Source: Lacinutrix sp. Hel_I_90
GTDB lineage: Bacteria > Bacteroidota > Bacteroidia > Flavobacteriales > Flavobacteriaceae
Length of the DNA stretch: 64,000 bases
Direction: 5' to 3'
NCBI RefSeq assembly: GCF_000934685.1
Contig: NZ_JYNQ01000001.1
Location: 1,662,501 to 1,726,500, forward strand
The first letter of the stretch is position 1, and every line of letters begins with the position of its first letter. A program made the position numbers and the translations under genes. Below the pieces are notes generated by a model, which worked only from the letters and a program-made list of their open reading frames with translations, was not told the DNA's origin and did no database searches. Positions 1 through 9,024 of the stretch are shown here, one piece after another.

Positions 1-84
1 GAATTTTATATCAATATAAAGAATACCGAAGTGATGCAATCACTTTTGGGTGATACATTTAATGTTGAATATTTAATGTTTTAG
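1..84 (+). CDS. C-terminal end of an unidentified gene (cut by the window edge)
   Basis: Frame 1 is open from the first base and gives 27 residues, ending NVEYLMF then TAG at 82-84. Too little remains to identify a family. It points towards the minus-strand carbonic-anhydrase-like gene, about 100 nt away, so the two are convergent. It is called only because the frame is open from the edge and its codon use looks normal. Confidence 0.4.
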   Translation, partial: EFYINIKNTEVMQSLLGDTFNVEYLMF

Positions 85-183
85 TATGCTATTCTCCTAA
101 TTTATAATTTTCTAACTGATAACGCTTTCCTTTTAAAGAAACGGCGATTTTTAAATTTTAAAGAAATTCAAAAGTCGGAAAGG

Positions 184-702
184 TTATTCAGCTTTAAACC
201 AACCTGAATACTTCACATAATTCTCAGCAATTCTATTAATTTCACCGTTTATTAACTCCTCACTAATATCTTTTACCTTTTTCGCAGGAACACCAGCATA
301 AATACTTCCAGATGCTACTCTCGTATTTTGCGTCACTACCGCGCCAGCAGCTATAATACTATTGCTTTCCACAATACAATTATCCATCACAATACTTCCC
401 ATACCAATAAGCACATTATCGTGAATAGTACACCCGTGTACAATAGCATTATGCCCAATGGAGACATTATTTCCAATTACCGTTGGGTATTTTTGATAGG
501 TACAATGCACCACTGCTCCATCTTGCACATTGACCTTATTTCCTAATCTTATGTAATTAACGTCACCTCGTAAAACAGCATTAAACCAAATACTACATTG
601 GTTTCCTACTTCTACATCGCCAACAATGGTAGCATTTTCTGCGATGTAACAATCTTCTGGTAATTTTGGTGATTTTCCGTTTACTGGTTTTATTATTGGC
701 AT
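184..702 (-). CDS. Gamma-carbonic-anhydrase-like hexapeptide-repeat protein
   Basis: This 172-residue protein is a left-handed beta-helix of the YrdA/PaaY/gamma-carbonic anhydrase family. Hexapeptide-repeat turns run through roughly residues 20-140, for example NATIVGDVEVG, VSIGHNAIVHG and VLIGMGSIVMD. The family's metal-ligand histidines are plausibly His66 (VVHC), His84 (IGHNAIVHG) and His89. A short C-terminal helix (residues 145-172) is typical of the trimeric members. It is probably a cytoplasmic zinc- or iron-dependent enzyme, but many YrdA-type members have no proven carbonic anhydrase activity, so the substrate is left open. A hairpin that may end the upstream response-regulator transcript lies just in front of it. 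Confidence 0.85.
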   Translation of the reverse strand: MPIIKPVNGKSPKLPEDCYIAENATIVGDVEVGNQCSIWFNAVLRGDVNYIRLGNKVNVQDGAVVHCTYQKYPTVIGNNVSIGHNAIVHGCTIHDNVLIGMGSIVMDNCIVESNSIIAAGAVVTQNTRVASGSIYAGVPAKKVKDISEELINGEINRIAENYVKYSGWFKAE

Positions 703-712
703 AGTCTTTCTT

Positions 713-750
713 TAAAAAAGGAGACTCATACCTTTGGTTGTTGAGTTTCC
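713..750 (-). terminator. Putative terminator after the LytTR regulator
   Basis: The arms GGAGACTCA (720-728) and TGAGTTTCC (742-750) pair with one G-U-type position. On the minus strand they are followed by a U run (A6 at 714-719). The hairpin lies about 120 nt past the response-regulator stop and just before the hexapeptide-protein start. A second small hairpin, CCAC..GC/GC..GTGG, lies at about 781-798. Confidence 0.5.
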
Positions 751-872
751 TTTAGAGTTAAATTATTTTCAATTTTTTTACCACGGGCTTTGCTTGTGGT
801 ACATATTATATAGAGGAATTCCTTTTTAATAATTCATTCATGACCTCTCTGTCTATAGCAGACATTTATTAG

Positions 873-1610
873 TTACTTAAAATAAGATAAGAGTTCAGAT
901 TTTTTGGAGGGTGAGACCATGACTTCTTTTCCATTACTTAAAATGACGCTTCCTCCTTTACCTTTAACATACTTAACCACCTCATTGACATTGACGAGGT
1001 AACTTTTGTGAATCCGCGCAAAGTTTGAATCTTGTAGTGCCTCTTCAAAATACTTGAGTGTCTTACTAACGACTTTCTTTTTGTTATTATTGAGATAGAT
1101 TTCGGTATAATTATCATCTGCTTTACAGAATAATATATCTGCTGTACTAATCACTTCAAAACCATCTTGCTGAGGAATGGTTATTTTTCCATCAATATTA
1201 TTTGTGGTATTAGGCACTAACACCTGATCTTGCAATGCATCTTCTTTTGTTTTTATTTCAACGACATAGTCAACCGCTTTAATTAACTCGTCAATATCAA
1301 TTGGCTTCATTAAATAATAAGAGGCATGGGCATTTAAAGCATCAAGGGCATAATGGTTATAAGCGGTAACGAAAACAGTTTCGAAATGACGATCGCCTAC
1401 TTTATCTAATAAATCGAACGCATTGCCATAAGGCATTTCTACATCTAGGAACACCAAATCCAGTTCTTGAGTTCTTATTAATTCTAGAGCCTCATTTATG
1501 TTAGATGCTTCTCCTACAATGTCAACATTGGGACAGTATTTATTGAGATAGTTTTTTAAGATTTCTCTACTGGTTTCTTCGTCTTCTACTAGTATTGATT
1601 TTAGTTTCAT
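873..1610 (-). CDS. LytTR-family DNA-binding response regulator
   Basis: A 245-residue response regulator. The receiver domain covers residues 1-125, with the acidic pocket at VEDEE, the phospho-acceptor Asp56 in VFLDVEMP, the conserved Thr in VFVTAYN and the Lys in YLMKPID. A LytTR DNA-binding domain occupies about 140-245 (KADDNYTEIYL, FARIHKSYLVNVNEV). LytTR regulators bind direct-repeat operators as dimers. The gene lies 61 nt downstream of the sensor kinase on the same strand, so the two form one two-component system (AlgR/LytS-like, common in flavobacteria). The genes it controls cannot be read from the sequence. Confidence 0.93.
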   Translation of the reverse strand: MKLKSILVEDEETSREILKNYLNKYCPNVDIVGEASNINEALELIRTQELDLVFLDVEMPYGNAFDLLDKVGDRHFETVFVTAYNHYALDALNAHASYYLMKPIDIDELIKAVDYVVEIKTKEDALQDQVLVPNTTNNIDGKITIPQQDGFEVISTADILFCKADDNYTEIYLNNNKKKVVSKTLKYFEEALQDSNFARIHKSYLVNVNEVVKYVKGKGGSVILSNGKEVMVSPSKKSELLSYFK

Positions 1611-1671
1611 TTGTTTTTTATGAGTTGGAAGCTTAGCCTTTAAAGCTTGAAATTTCTGGTTTAATCCTTTT

Positions 1672-3852
1672 TTAATCGCGTCTCAAAGTTACGACAACCT
1701 TTGTTCCTGTATCACCTTCTACTTGGTAATCGTCAATAAAGACGTCAACCTTATCTTTATACATTTCATTTAAAATAGACACCCGTTTTTTAATATTGCC
1801 CATGCCTTTAGAGTTTTGCTTTTGTTGATTTTCGGTTTTTAAAGCCTGTGATTTTTCGCGTCCAATACCATTATCTGCAATGGTAATAGAAATCTCATCT
1901 TTAGCAGTTTTAGTTATTGAAATGTCTAAAAACCCTTTTTCTTTTTTATAACGTAAGCCGTGCCAAACCGCATTCTCTATATATGGTTGTAACAACATGG
2001 GAGGAATTTGATAACTATCTACATCTACCGACTCAGCTATTGTGATGTTATAATCAAACTTATCTTGAAATCTAAAATGCTCGAGTTTGGTGTATAGTTC
2101 CAGTAATTCTATCTCTTTTTGTAACGGAATAAAATCTTGCTCACTATTTTCTAAAACCGCTCGCATAAGTTTAGAGAAATCACTTAAATATCGGTTAGCT
2201 GTGCGCTCATCGTTCGTTGCAATAAAACTGTTAACCGAATTTAGTGCGTTGAATATAAAATGCGGATTCATCTGACTGCGTAACGATTTTAAAGCCAACA
2301 AATTATTAGCCAGCTTTTGTTGTTTGATGTATTTATACATTAAATAAGCGGTTAATAATAACAGTAATAAACCGCCAATAAGTGAATAGATAATTATTTT
2401 CTGATTCTTATTTTGCTCAATATTAAGCTGATATTTACCTTCAGACAATTCCCGGTCTTTTTCAAGAGAAACAATCCGATTTTGATTTTCAGAAATGCGT
2501 TTTGCTAATCTTGTCGCCTGAGTGATTTCTTGATTTTTTTTAATATATAACTCCTCTACAGACTCAGTATACGCTTTATATGTTTCGTATGCCTTTTCAT
2601 AGTTTCCAGTGACATCGTACACTTCAGACAGCTTTCTTTTTGCATCTTTTTCTACTACTAAATCCTCTCGTTTATCTGCCTCAGCAATACTTTTTTCTAA
2701 ATACGGAATGGCTTCTACATAGTTTTTCTGAAGGTATAAGGCATTCCCTATTTTATAATTTTGTTTTTGAATTGTGAAATCACTTTCATTGCCTACTATC
2801 GCATCTGTTTCTATATCTTTAATATCAAGAATAGCTTCTTCTCGAAGTTTAATCTCATCGGCGTAATCCTCTTTAGAATTATTAAAATCGGCAACCTTTA
2901 TTTTTTCTTCAACCGCTCGTTTTTTGTTTTCTTTTGAAGCTAAACTAAGTGAATTACCGTAAAACTCTTTTGCTTTATTAGTCTTTCCGCTCGCATCAAA
3001 AGTTTCTGCAATTTTAGAATTTAAATCGGTGACTTTTGGCATAATTAAATGCTTTTGCGCTAGGCCCAAGCCTTCTTTATAGGCTGTAATAGCATTTTTA
3101 TAGTCATTCATTTTAAAATACACATCACCTAATCCTTCATAGAGTTCTACTTTTTGGTAATTTGATAATTCACGGGTATTTAGTTTACTATAGATGGCTA
3201 CACTTTCTTGGTAATTATTATTCTTCATATAAGCCTCACCAAGCTTAAGTTTTACTTCGTTAGACTGATAACTATTTAAGCTAATACGATAATTAGATAC
3301 CGCAAGATCGTACTGTTTCCAATACATATTTACATCTCCTAATACTTCAAAAGCCTCAGCATTTTCTTTTACAGAATTGCTTTTTTTTATGCCTTCGGCA
3401 ATGAACTGCATGCTTTTTTCCGCAGAAATCTTTTTATAAGTTGTTGCAGAGTCTATTAAATTATTAAAGGTGTTATTTTGTTTCGCTTTGAATAGGTTTA
3501 CATCGCTACTTCCGGTCCTGGGCATAACATCTACAGTAATACGATCATCGTCTTTAATGGTGTAGTAAATGGTTTCAAAATCTTCATGACTTATGGTGAG
3601 TTCGTCTCCTTGCTTTACCTTAATTCTAAATTCACCAGCATTATTAGAAGCCGTATAAGCACCCCCATTTACCTGAATATTCACATCACTTACCGGTTCG
3701 TATGTTGCATTTTCACGCACAAAACCTCTTACAGAAAAAAAAGCGTCTCTGTCTTTAGCTGTTGAACTTTTCATATCCTGAGTCTGAGCCAGTATTACTA
3801 TTGGACACAAAAGAAAAAAAAGACTACATATATAGGTGGTGATTTGTTTCAT
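1672..3852 (-). CDS. TPR-containing LytS/YehU-type sensor histidine kinase
   Basis: A 726-residue membrane kinase. It begins with a signal peptide (1-22), then a carboxypeptidase-regulatory-like beta-sandwich (about 43-110, VRGFVRENATYEPVSDVNI), and a long tetratricopeptide-repeat sensor region (about 130-440). A coiled stretch leads to one transmembrane helix (about 487-508). The cytoplasmic His_kinase domain has the phospho-acceptor His in LRSQMNPHFIFNALNSV. The ATP lid follows, with PMLLQPYIENAVWHGL (N box) and ITIADNGIGR (G box). The periplasmic TPR and beta-sandwich parts are presumably the sensing region; the ligand is unknown. It pairs with the LytTR regulator just downstream. The family is frequent in Bacteroidota. 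Confidence 0.93.
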   Translation of the reverse strand: MKQITTYICSLFFLLCPIVILAQTQDMKSSTAKDRDAFFSVRGFVRENATYEPVSDVNIQVNGGAYTASNNAGEFRIKVKQGDELTISHEDFETIYYTIKDDDRITVDVMPRTGSSDVNLFKAKQNNTFNNLIDSATTYKKISAEKSMQFIAEGIKKSNSVKENAEAFEVLGDVNMYWKQYDLAVSNYRISLNSYQSNEVKLKLGEAYMKNNNYQESVAIYSKLNTRELSNYQKVELYEGLGDVYFKMNDYKNAITAYKEGLGLAQKHLIMPKVTDLNSKIAETFDASGKTNKAKEFYGNSLSLASKENKKRAVEEKIKVADFNNSKEDYADEIKLREEAILDIKDIETDAIVGNESDFTIQKQNYKIGNALYLQKNYVEAIPYLEKSIAEADKREDLVVEKDAKRKLSEVYDVTGNYEKAYETYKAYTESVEELYIKKNQEITQATRLAKRISENQNRIVSLEKDRELSEGKYQLNIEQNKNQKIIIYSLIGGLLLLLLTAYLMYKYIKQQKLANNLLALKSLRSQMNPHFIFNALNSVNSFIATNDERTANRYLSDFSKLMRAVLENSEQDFIPLQKEIELLELYTKLEHFRFQDKFDYNITIAESVDVDSYQIPPMLLQPYIENAVWHGLRYKKEKGFLDISITKTAKDEISITIADNGIGREKSQALKTENQQKQNSKGMGNIKKRVSILNEMYKDKVDVFIDDYQVEGDTGTKVVVTLRRD

Positions 3853-4026
3853 TTATTATTTCTATTCGATAAACTTACACACTTTAATTGGCATATTAAA
3901 ATACGTTTTCATCAAATCACGTATAAAAAGCAACACTCTGCCTTGTTTACTCATTCAAAAAAGGAGTCACACTCATTGTTATATAGCATTCACTCATTCT
4001 GGATTTTTTCTTTTAAACATTACACA

Positions 4027-4034
4027 TAGGTTTG
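4027..4034 (+). promoter_or_regulatory. Bacteroidota -7 box for the SIMPL-VWA operon
   Basis: TAGGTTTG is a full match to TAnnTTTG and lies 23 nt before the ATG at 4058. I see no clear TTTG at the expected -33 spacing. It also supports the 4058 start over longer in-frame extensions upstream. Confidence 0.5.
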
Positions 4035-4057
4035 TAACTCACTTAAAAAGAGATACA

Positions 4058-5071
4058 ATGAAACTAAAATTTTATGTCCTATTGGTATTACTTAGCACAT
4101 TTGCTTCGGCACAAATTAAAGGCAATGCTCCTGCTGTTTACGGACAGAATGTGATGAGTAGCGCAGATTTAGGCAACGCCCAAGTCTATGGTGCTACTAC
4201 GGCTTTTAGGCAACAGCAATTAGTACCAAACGCAAACATAACTATTGATGTAAAGGCACTTAATAATGTAGTCGCAGATGCCTATACTGCTGTTTTTAAT
4301 TTGGTGCAAATTGGAGAAACCAGTCAAGACACTAACACCTTAATGAATGAGCGTGTGAATAAAGTTAAAACGGAATTAATTACTCATGGCATAAATAGCA
4401 ACGACATCGTGATCGATGTTATTTCTTTCGTGCCCGTTTACGAAACCGTCGTTGAGAAAAAATTATTTAGCAAAAAATACAATGAAGTCCCTGTTGGTTT
4501 TGAACTACAACAAAACATTCATGTAAAATTTTCTAAAGTAAATCAATTTGAGAAAATCCTGTCGGCTTGCGCTAATAACGAAATTTACAACTTAGTAAAA
4601 GTCGATTACTTTATTGAGGATATTAAAGCGGTTTACACCAATTTAAGAGCCGAAATATTAAAAGTATTAAAGGAAAAGCAACAATTTTATAAAGATCTGG
4701 GTTTTGATTTAACGGACTATAAACCCATTATAGCAGATACAAAATATTGTTATTTCCCAAAAGAATTCTACAAACATTATGAGGCCTTTGCTTGTACTTC
4801 TTTAGAAGCTATAAAGAAAAATCAGGGTGTACTCTCAGCAGAAAAACAAATCTCTTACTATTATGATCCCTTATCTTTTAAGGCGTATGATGTAGTTTTA
4901 AATGCTGCTATCGTCGAGCCTGTAATTCAAGTAGGTATGGAAATAAAACTGCAGTATGCTGAAAGGCCAAAAGAAGAAGCACCAAAAGAAAAAGAAGTGA
5001 TTAAAAATAAATTCTTTATGGTTTCAGACGAAGGTACAATTAACGTAAAGGAGTTAAAATTAGAAAATTAG
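4058..5071 (+). CDS. Exported SIMPL (DUF541) domain protein
   Basis: 337 residues from the ATG at 4058. This start was chosen because it gives a clean signal peptide (MKLKFYVLLVLLSTFASAQ) and is preceded by a -7 box; the frame extends further upstream but that part encodes no export signal. Residues 50-290 fit the SIMPL/DUF541 fold: ANITIDVKALNNVVADAY, then a pattern in which short sums of exponents (NERVNKVKTELITHGINSNDI) precede a conserved Y-E segment and the FELQQNIHVKF strand. SIMPL proteins are periplasmic or surface-exposed oligomers of unclear function. The gene is 5 nt upstream of a VWA lipoprotein gene and surely cotranscribed with it. Confidence 0.8.
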   Translation: MKLKFYVLLVLLSTFASAQIKGNAPAVYGQNVMSSADLGNAQVYGATTAFRQQQLVPNANITIDVKALNNVVADAYTAVFNLVQIGETSQDTNTLMNERVNKVKTELITHGINSNDIVIDVISFVPVYETVVEKKLFSKKYNEVPVGFELQQNIHVKFSKVNQFEKILSACANNEIYNLVKVDYFIEDIKAVYTNLRAEILKVLKEKQQFYKDLGFDLTDYKPIIADTKYCYFPKEFYKHYEAFACTSLEAIKKNQGVLSAEKQISYYYDPLSFKAYDVVLNAAIVEPVIQVGMEIKLQYAERPKEEAPKEKEVIKNKFFMVSDEGTINVKELKLEN

Positions 5072-5076
5072 AACTT

Positions 5077-6243
5077 ATGAAAACAATTTTTAAAACGGGC
5101 ATAATTTTGCTCACCGTATTCGGTATAACCGCCTGTAATGCCAATAACAAAAAACAAAGCGACAGGTATGGTTTAAACCAAGGAGCTAAAACAAGCACCC
5201 ACAAACCTAACAAGCAATACATAAAAGTCGCATTATTACTGGACACCAGTAATAGTATGGATGGGTTAATAGATCAGGCAAAAGCCCAACTTTGGGAAAT
5301 TGTAAACGAGTTATCCTATGCAAAATGTAAAGATGAAAAACCAAATTTACAAATCGCTATTTATGAATATGGTAACGATAGACTGAATGCTGAGGAAGGT
5401 TATATTCGCCAAGTTTTAGCGTTTAGCGATGATTTAGATGAAATCTCCAAACAGCTCTTTTCTTTAACTACAAAAGGCGGTAATGAATATTGTGGTTACG
5501 TTATTAATACCGCTTTAGACCAATTAAAATGGAATGACAACCCTGACGATCTTAAATTTATTTTCATTGCTGGAAACGAGCCTTTTACGCAAGGGGAAGT
5601 TAATTATAAAGCGGCTTCTAAACGTGCACACAATAAAGACATTACTGTAAACACTATTTTTTGTGGGGACTACAATCAAGGTGTTTCCAGCTTTTGGAAG
5701 GATGGTGCAGATCTAGCCCATGGCGATTATATGGCTATTAATCACAACCAGGAAACGGTACATGTTTCTACCCCTTATGATGAGACTATTTTAAAGGAAA
5801 ACAAAAAACTAAACGATACCTATATTGCTTATGGAAAAAGCGGGCGGGAAAAAATGAGTTTACAAGCAGAACAAGATACTAATGCTGAGACTTACAGCGA
5901 TGCCAATGCGGTGAGCAGAACGGTAAGTAAAAGTTCGCACTTATATAAAAATGCTGCCTGGGATTTAGTGGATGCTTCAAAAGAAGCTGATTTTGAATAT
6001 GGAAATTTAGATAAATCTGAACTTCCAGCCGAATTACAGGGTAAATCTGAAACGGAAATTAAAACCTATATCTCTAAAAAGAAAGCGGAACGAGAAGCGA
6101 TTCAAAGTAAAATACAAGCCTTAAACACAAAGCGTAAAGCGTTCCTTTTAAAAAGCAATACAGAGAATACTAATGGCTTAGAGAGTGTAATGGTTAAAGC
6201 TATTAAAACACAGGCTGAGAAAAAAAACTACAGCTGGAAGTAA
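5077..6243 (+). CDS. VWA-domain lipoprotein
   Basis: 388 residues. A lipoprotein signal ends in the lipobox GITAC (Cys20). A von Willebrand factor A domain covers about 48-240, with the MIDAS motif DTSNSM (the DxSxS metal site) at its first strand and later conserved positions in TKGGNEYCG and FIAGNEPF. The C-terminal third is charged and helical (KTYISKKKAEREAIQSKIQ). VWA domains bind protein partners through a divalent metal ion. The partner may be the SIMPL protein encoded just upstream, which is an inference from operon structure only. Confidence 0.85.
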   Translation: MKTIFKTGIILLTVFGITACNANNKKQSDRYGLNQGAKTSTHKPNKQYIKVALLLDTSNSMDGLIDQAKAQLWEIVNELSYAKCKDEKPNLQIAIYEYGNDRLNAEEGYIRQVLAFSDDLDEISKQLFSLTTKGGNEYCGYVINTALDQLKWNDNPDDLKFIFIAGNEPFTQGEVNYKAASKRAHNKDITVNTIFCGDYNQGVSSFWKDGADLAHGDYMAINHNQETVHVSTPYDETILKENKKLNDTYIAYGKSGREKMSLQAEQDTNAETYSDANAVSRTVSKSSHLYKNAAWDLVDASKEADFEYGNLDKSELPAELQGKSETEIKTYISKKKAEREAIQSKIQALNTKRKAFLLKSNTENTNGLESVMVKAIKTQAEKKNYSWK

Positions 6244-6275
6244 TCACTTTTATTAAGAGTACTAGCAAAAAAAAA

Positions 6276-6294
6276 GCCGCGACAGTGTCGCGAC
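6276..6294. terminator. Bidirectional hairpin terminator
   Basis: CGCGACA (6278-6284) and TGTCGCG (6286-6292) form a GC-rich stem, preceded by A9 on the plus strand and followed by TTTT. It sits between the convergent VWA-lipoprotein and S8-protease genes and can serve both. Confidence 0.7.
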
Positions 6295-6340
6295 TTTTCA
6301 ACATAACTTATATTCTTAAAACAAATTAGTATAACTATGG

Positions 6341-7852
6341 TTATTGTACTGCTTGTAATGCATCAATATTCCCGTAGCCAAAACTTCCATTTCTATTAGG
6401 ATAGAATTCTGAAGATTGCTTTAATTTATTTAGTACTTGTGTTCTACTCCAACTTGGGTGAATTGACCAAACTAAGGCTGCAATTCCTGCTGTCGTTGCT
6501 GTTGCTACAGAAGAACCTCCGGTATAACTTCTTTGATTATCGTAGAAACCTAAAACCGGTGGGTGTTTACTTGTGTTATTATCACCTTCCATTATAATGG
6601 TGAAATCAATTTTGCTTCCGCTATGGCAAGTCTCACATCTTTCGTAATTAGGGCCATCATCAACTCCTGTTACGGCCACAACTTCACTCATAGTCGCTGG
6701 AAAAATAACACCATAACCATTGGTAAAACTAGTAGACGTTCCTCCAGCTGCGAAAATTAATTTGTTTTTACTATAGGCATATTTTACAGCATCTTTAATG
6801 TTACCAATAGACCACACGTAACCAATAGACATTGAAATAATTTTCACATCACTTCTGTTAGCCAATTCAGTTAATGCTTTAGAAACACCTTTACGTTCAT
6901 GATAGTCATTTAGCAATACATCTTCTGTGGCACGATACGCTACTAAATTCGAATTGTATGCTACACCTACAGGCATGCCGTTATCGTTTCTTGGTGCTGC
7001 CATTGTTGATGCCATTTGCGTCCCATGACCACATTTATCATGTGGGCCATCATAATTATTAGACCACCACCAAGCAGAATCTATAAACGTCCCATACTTT
7101 TGTACAAAACGCCCATTTGAATACCCATCGTTTATACCACCAGAATTTAGCAAAGATTGAGATTGAGAGACTCCCGTATCAATTAAACCAATAGTAACTC
7201 CAGCACCTGTACTATAGTTCCAGGCTTGTGGAATGTTGTGCTTTTGAAAATTCCAGGCTACCTGAGCGTTGTTTGGTGCTATGGTAGTATAATGTGAACT
7301 ATTAATAGACGCACCATCTTTATTACAACCAGAACTTGAACGCATGGCATTGTCTGCTCCAAAATGATTGTATCCATTTGGTTCTAAATAACGAACGTTA
7401 TCTGCTTTTCTTAAGTCTTCGATTGTTTTAATGTTCTCTACTTTTACATCGATCACATTAATAATTTCATGCTCTACAACCGTTTCCTTTCCGCGGGAGT
7501 AGTTTTCGTTGGCCTCGATTATTTTCAAGATATTATCTTTCTTTGTTTCCAAGGCAGCCGAACGATTTTCACTAAAACTTTCATTGTCGTTACCGTAACC
7601 TACCGTTAAAATGTTATTACCGTGTATTACAGCACTCCAAAGAAAATGATTGGATTCGTTTTTCCAATCAAACTCCTGACCCTTACTCAACTGCAATTCG
7701 ATTTCTGCATTAATCTCAGCAATGGTTAAGGGCTTTGATTGATCAATAGTTTGTTCTTCGATTTCTTTAAAATCGTTTGTCGTATCCTCTGCACAGGAAG
7801 ACAGCATACATACTGCTACTAATAAAAGTAGTTTTGAAAAATTGGTTTTCAT
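6341..7852 (-). CDS. S8 (subtilisin-like) serine protease, lipoprotein
   Basis: 503 residues. The lipobox is LSSC (Cys20), so the protease is probably anchored to a membrane facing outward. Residues 40-170 look like an inhibitor/propeptide region. The S8 domain covers about 195-500, with catalytic Asp in IGLIDTGVS, His in CGHGTQMAS and Ser in TGGSSVATATTAG. The usual oxyanion-hole motif AAGN is read here as FAAGGTS, so the conserved Asn seems replaced by Gly. No T9SS C-terminal sorting domain is visible after the catalytic Ser region; the protein stops soon after WSIHPSWSRTQVLNKLKQSS. Substrate unknown. Confidence 0.9.
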   Translation of the reverse strand: MKTNFSKLLLLVAVCMLSSCAEDTTNDFKEIEEQTIDQSKPLTIAEINAEIELQLSKGQEFDWKNESNHFLWSAVIHGNNILTVGYGNDNESFSENRSAALETKKDNILKIIEANENYSRGKETVVEHEIINVIDVKVENIKTIEDLRKADNVRYLEPNGYNHFGADNAMRSSSGCNKDGASINSSHYTTIAPNNAQVAWNFQKHNIPQAWNYSTGAGVTIGLIDTGVSQSQSLLNSGGINDGYSNGRFVQKYGTFIDSAWWWSNNYDGPHDKCGHGTQMASTMAAPRNDNGMPVGVAYNSNLVAYRATEDVLLNDYHERKGVSKALTELANRSDVKIISMSIGYVWSIGNIKDAVKYAYSKNKLIFAAGGTSTSFTNGYGVIFPATMSEVVAVTGVDDGPNYERCETCHSGSKIDFTIIMEGDNNTSKHPPVLGFYDNQRSYTGGSSVATATTAGIAALVWSIHPSWSRTQVLNKLKQSSEFYPNRNGSFGYGNIDALQAVQ

Positions 7853-7956
7853 TTAATATCTTTTAATGGATTAGACCCTCAAGATATTAAATATTTAACA
7901 TTTATTTAGCTTTTGAAATATGAAATTCACAATATGTTGTGAAAATATTTGTAAAT

Positions 7957-8247
7957 CTATAGTTTACGCCTGATAGAACCCGTAAAATCCTCAAGATCGT
8001 CTTTTACCTTTTTCAGCTCTTCATTGACATCTTTAGTGATGCTGGTATCGATACCGTGTTTGTCGGCAGATTTTGTAATCTCCCCCTTAATATCATTAGT
8101 CGCGTCTTTAAGTGTGCGCATGCCCTTACCCAAACCGCGGGCGATTTCAGGAATTTTATCGGCACCAAAAACCATAACCACAATAAGTAGTATTACTGCT
8201 ATTTCTGCGCCGCTTATAAATAAAAAGGTTACTAACTGTATCACCAT
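7957..8247 (-). CDS. tatA: Twin-arginine translocase subunit TatA/TatE
   Basis: 96 residues with the TatA plan: an N-terminal transmembrane helix (about 5-25, ISGAEIAVILLIVVMVFGADKIPE), the FGADKIPEIARGLGKGMR hinge and amphipathic helix, then a charged tail (DINEELKKVKDDLEDF type). TatA oligomers form the membrane passage for folded proteins bearing twin-arginine signals. It stands alone on its strand here; tatC is not in the window. A -7 box (TATATTTG on the minus strand) lies directly against the start codon, so the true start or leader length is uncertain. Confidence 0.9.
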   Translation of the reverse strand: MVIQLVTFLFISGAEIAVILLIVVMVFGADKIPEIARGLGKGMRTLKDATNDIKGEITKSADKHGIDTSITKDVNEELKKVKDDLEDFTGSIRRKL

Positions 8248-8248
8248 G

Positions 8249-8256
8249 CAAATATA
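8249..8256 (-). promoter_or_regulatory. -7 box abutting the tatA start
   Basis: Minus-strand TATATTTG fully matches TAnnTTTG and ends 1 nt before the ATG of tatA. If it is used, the transcript would be leaderless or begin inside the annotated frame. No other Met codon follows until inside the membrane helix. Confidence 0.4.
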
Positions 8257-8300
8257 ATAAGTTGTATTGGGTTTAAAACATTTTCTAAGTTAAAAAGAAA

Positions 8301-8330
8301 AGCCTTTCAGAAAATAAATTCTGAAAGGCT
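8301..8330 (-). terminator. Terminator after ppa
   Basis: A perfect 12-bp stem (8301-8312 with 8319-8330, AGCCTTTCAGAA / TTCTGAAAGGCT) is followed on the minus strand by a U-rich run. It lies 22 nt past the pyrophosphatase stop. Confidence 0.8.
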
Positions 8331-8352
8331 TTTGTTTCATTTGTAAAACTTA

Positions 8353-8880
8353 CTAGATAGTGAAGTCTCCATTGGTTTTATGTACGCTATTTTCGTAACG
8401 ATCAATACATTTATTTAAAATAATGTAAGCTTCTTTTGCATCTCCCCAACCACCAACGTCTACTTTTTTCTTTTCTAAGTCTTTGTAAACCTGAAAGAAA
8501 TGTTCGATTTCTTTAATTTGATGTGGATTCATATCAGACAAATCATTTAAGCTATTCCAGATAGGATCACTTACCGGTACACAAATTACTTTTTCATCTG
8601 GTCCCTTTTCATCTGCCATATGAAATACACCTATTGGTTTTACCTCAACAACACACATTGGAAACGTGGGTTCACCACCCATAACTAAAACATCTAATGG
8701 ATCACCATCTAATGCTAAAGTTTCTGGAATAAAACCATAATCTGCCGGGTACATCATTGAAGAAAACAACATACGATCGAAACGTATTTTCTTTAAATCA
8801 AAATCGTATTCGTATTTGTTTCTACTCCCTTTTGGGATTTCTATTAAAACGTCAAACGTTAATTTTCCTGCTGGACTCAT
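8353..8880 (-). CDS. ppa: Family I inorganic pyrophosphatase
   Basis: 175 residues, the usual bacterial family I length. The enzyme hydrolyses pyrophosphate to two phosphates in the cytoplasm and so pulls biosynthetic reactions forward. The signature DGDPLDVLV holds the metal-binding Asp residues. Other active-site pieces are IEIPKGSRNKYEYD near the N-terminus, YPADYGFIPETL, and the FFQVYKDLEKKK region. The transcript appears to have an ~80 nt leader containing a dispersed palindrome 18 nt before the start codon. It ends in its own terminator, so it is likely monocistronic. Confidence 0.95.
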   Translation of the reverse strand: MSPAGKLTFDVLIEIPKGSRNKYEYDFDLKKIRFDRMLFSSMMYPADYGFIPETLALDGDPLDVLVMGGEPTFPMCVVEVKPIGVFHMADEKGPDEKVICVPVSDPIWNSLNDLSDMNPHQIKEIEHFFQVYKDLEKKKVDVGGWGDAKEAYIILNKCIDRYENSVHKTNGDFTI

Positions 8881-8898
8881 TGAAAAAATTTATTTTTC

Positions 8899-8918
8899 AT
8901 TCCCACGACAGTGGGAAT
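8899..8918. repeat. Dispersed palindrome, copy 1 (ppa leader)
   Basis: ATTCCCAC (8899-8906), a 4-nt loop, then GTGGGAAT (8911-8918): a perfect 8-bp stem. The same palindrome recurs at 13692 (etfA) and, one arm shortened, at 17348 (thyA). In each case it lies just in front of a start codon. Confidence 0.8.
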
Positions 8919-8968
8919 CTTATTATTATTGCTTAATTTTCCTGAAGAACCTACTGTTTTTCGGGCTG

Positions 8969-8999
8969 CAAAAATACGTAATGATTTGAGTATTGGCAA
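8969..8999 (-). promoter_or_regulatory. ppa promoter
   Basis: Minus-strand TATTTTTG (8969-8976) is a full TAnnTTTG match. CTTG/TTG lies 20 nt upstream (8997-8999 on the plus strand reads CAA). The start of transcription would lie about 80 nt before the ppa ATG. Confidence 0.55.
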
Positions 9000-9024
9000 G
9001 AAATATTTTATTCTTGTTATTAAC

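Noticed and set aside
89-155. Minus-strand coding-like fragment (LKIAVSLKGKRYQLENYKLGE then TAG) after the hexapeptide gene
   Set aside because: Protein-like but only about 22 codons, no start codon, and stops on both sides. It may be a gene remnant, but nothing else supports it.
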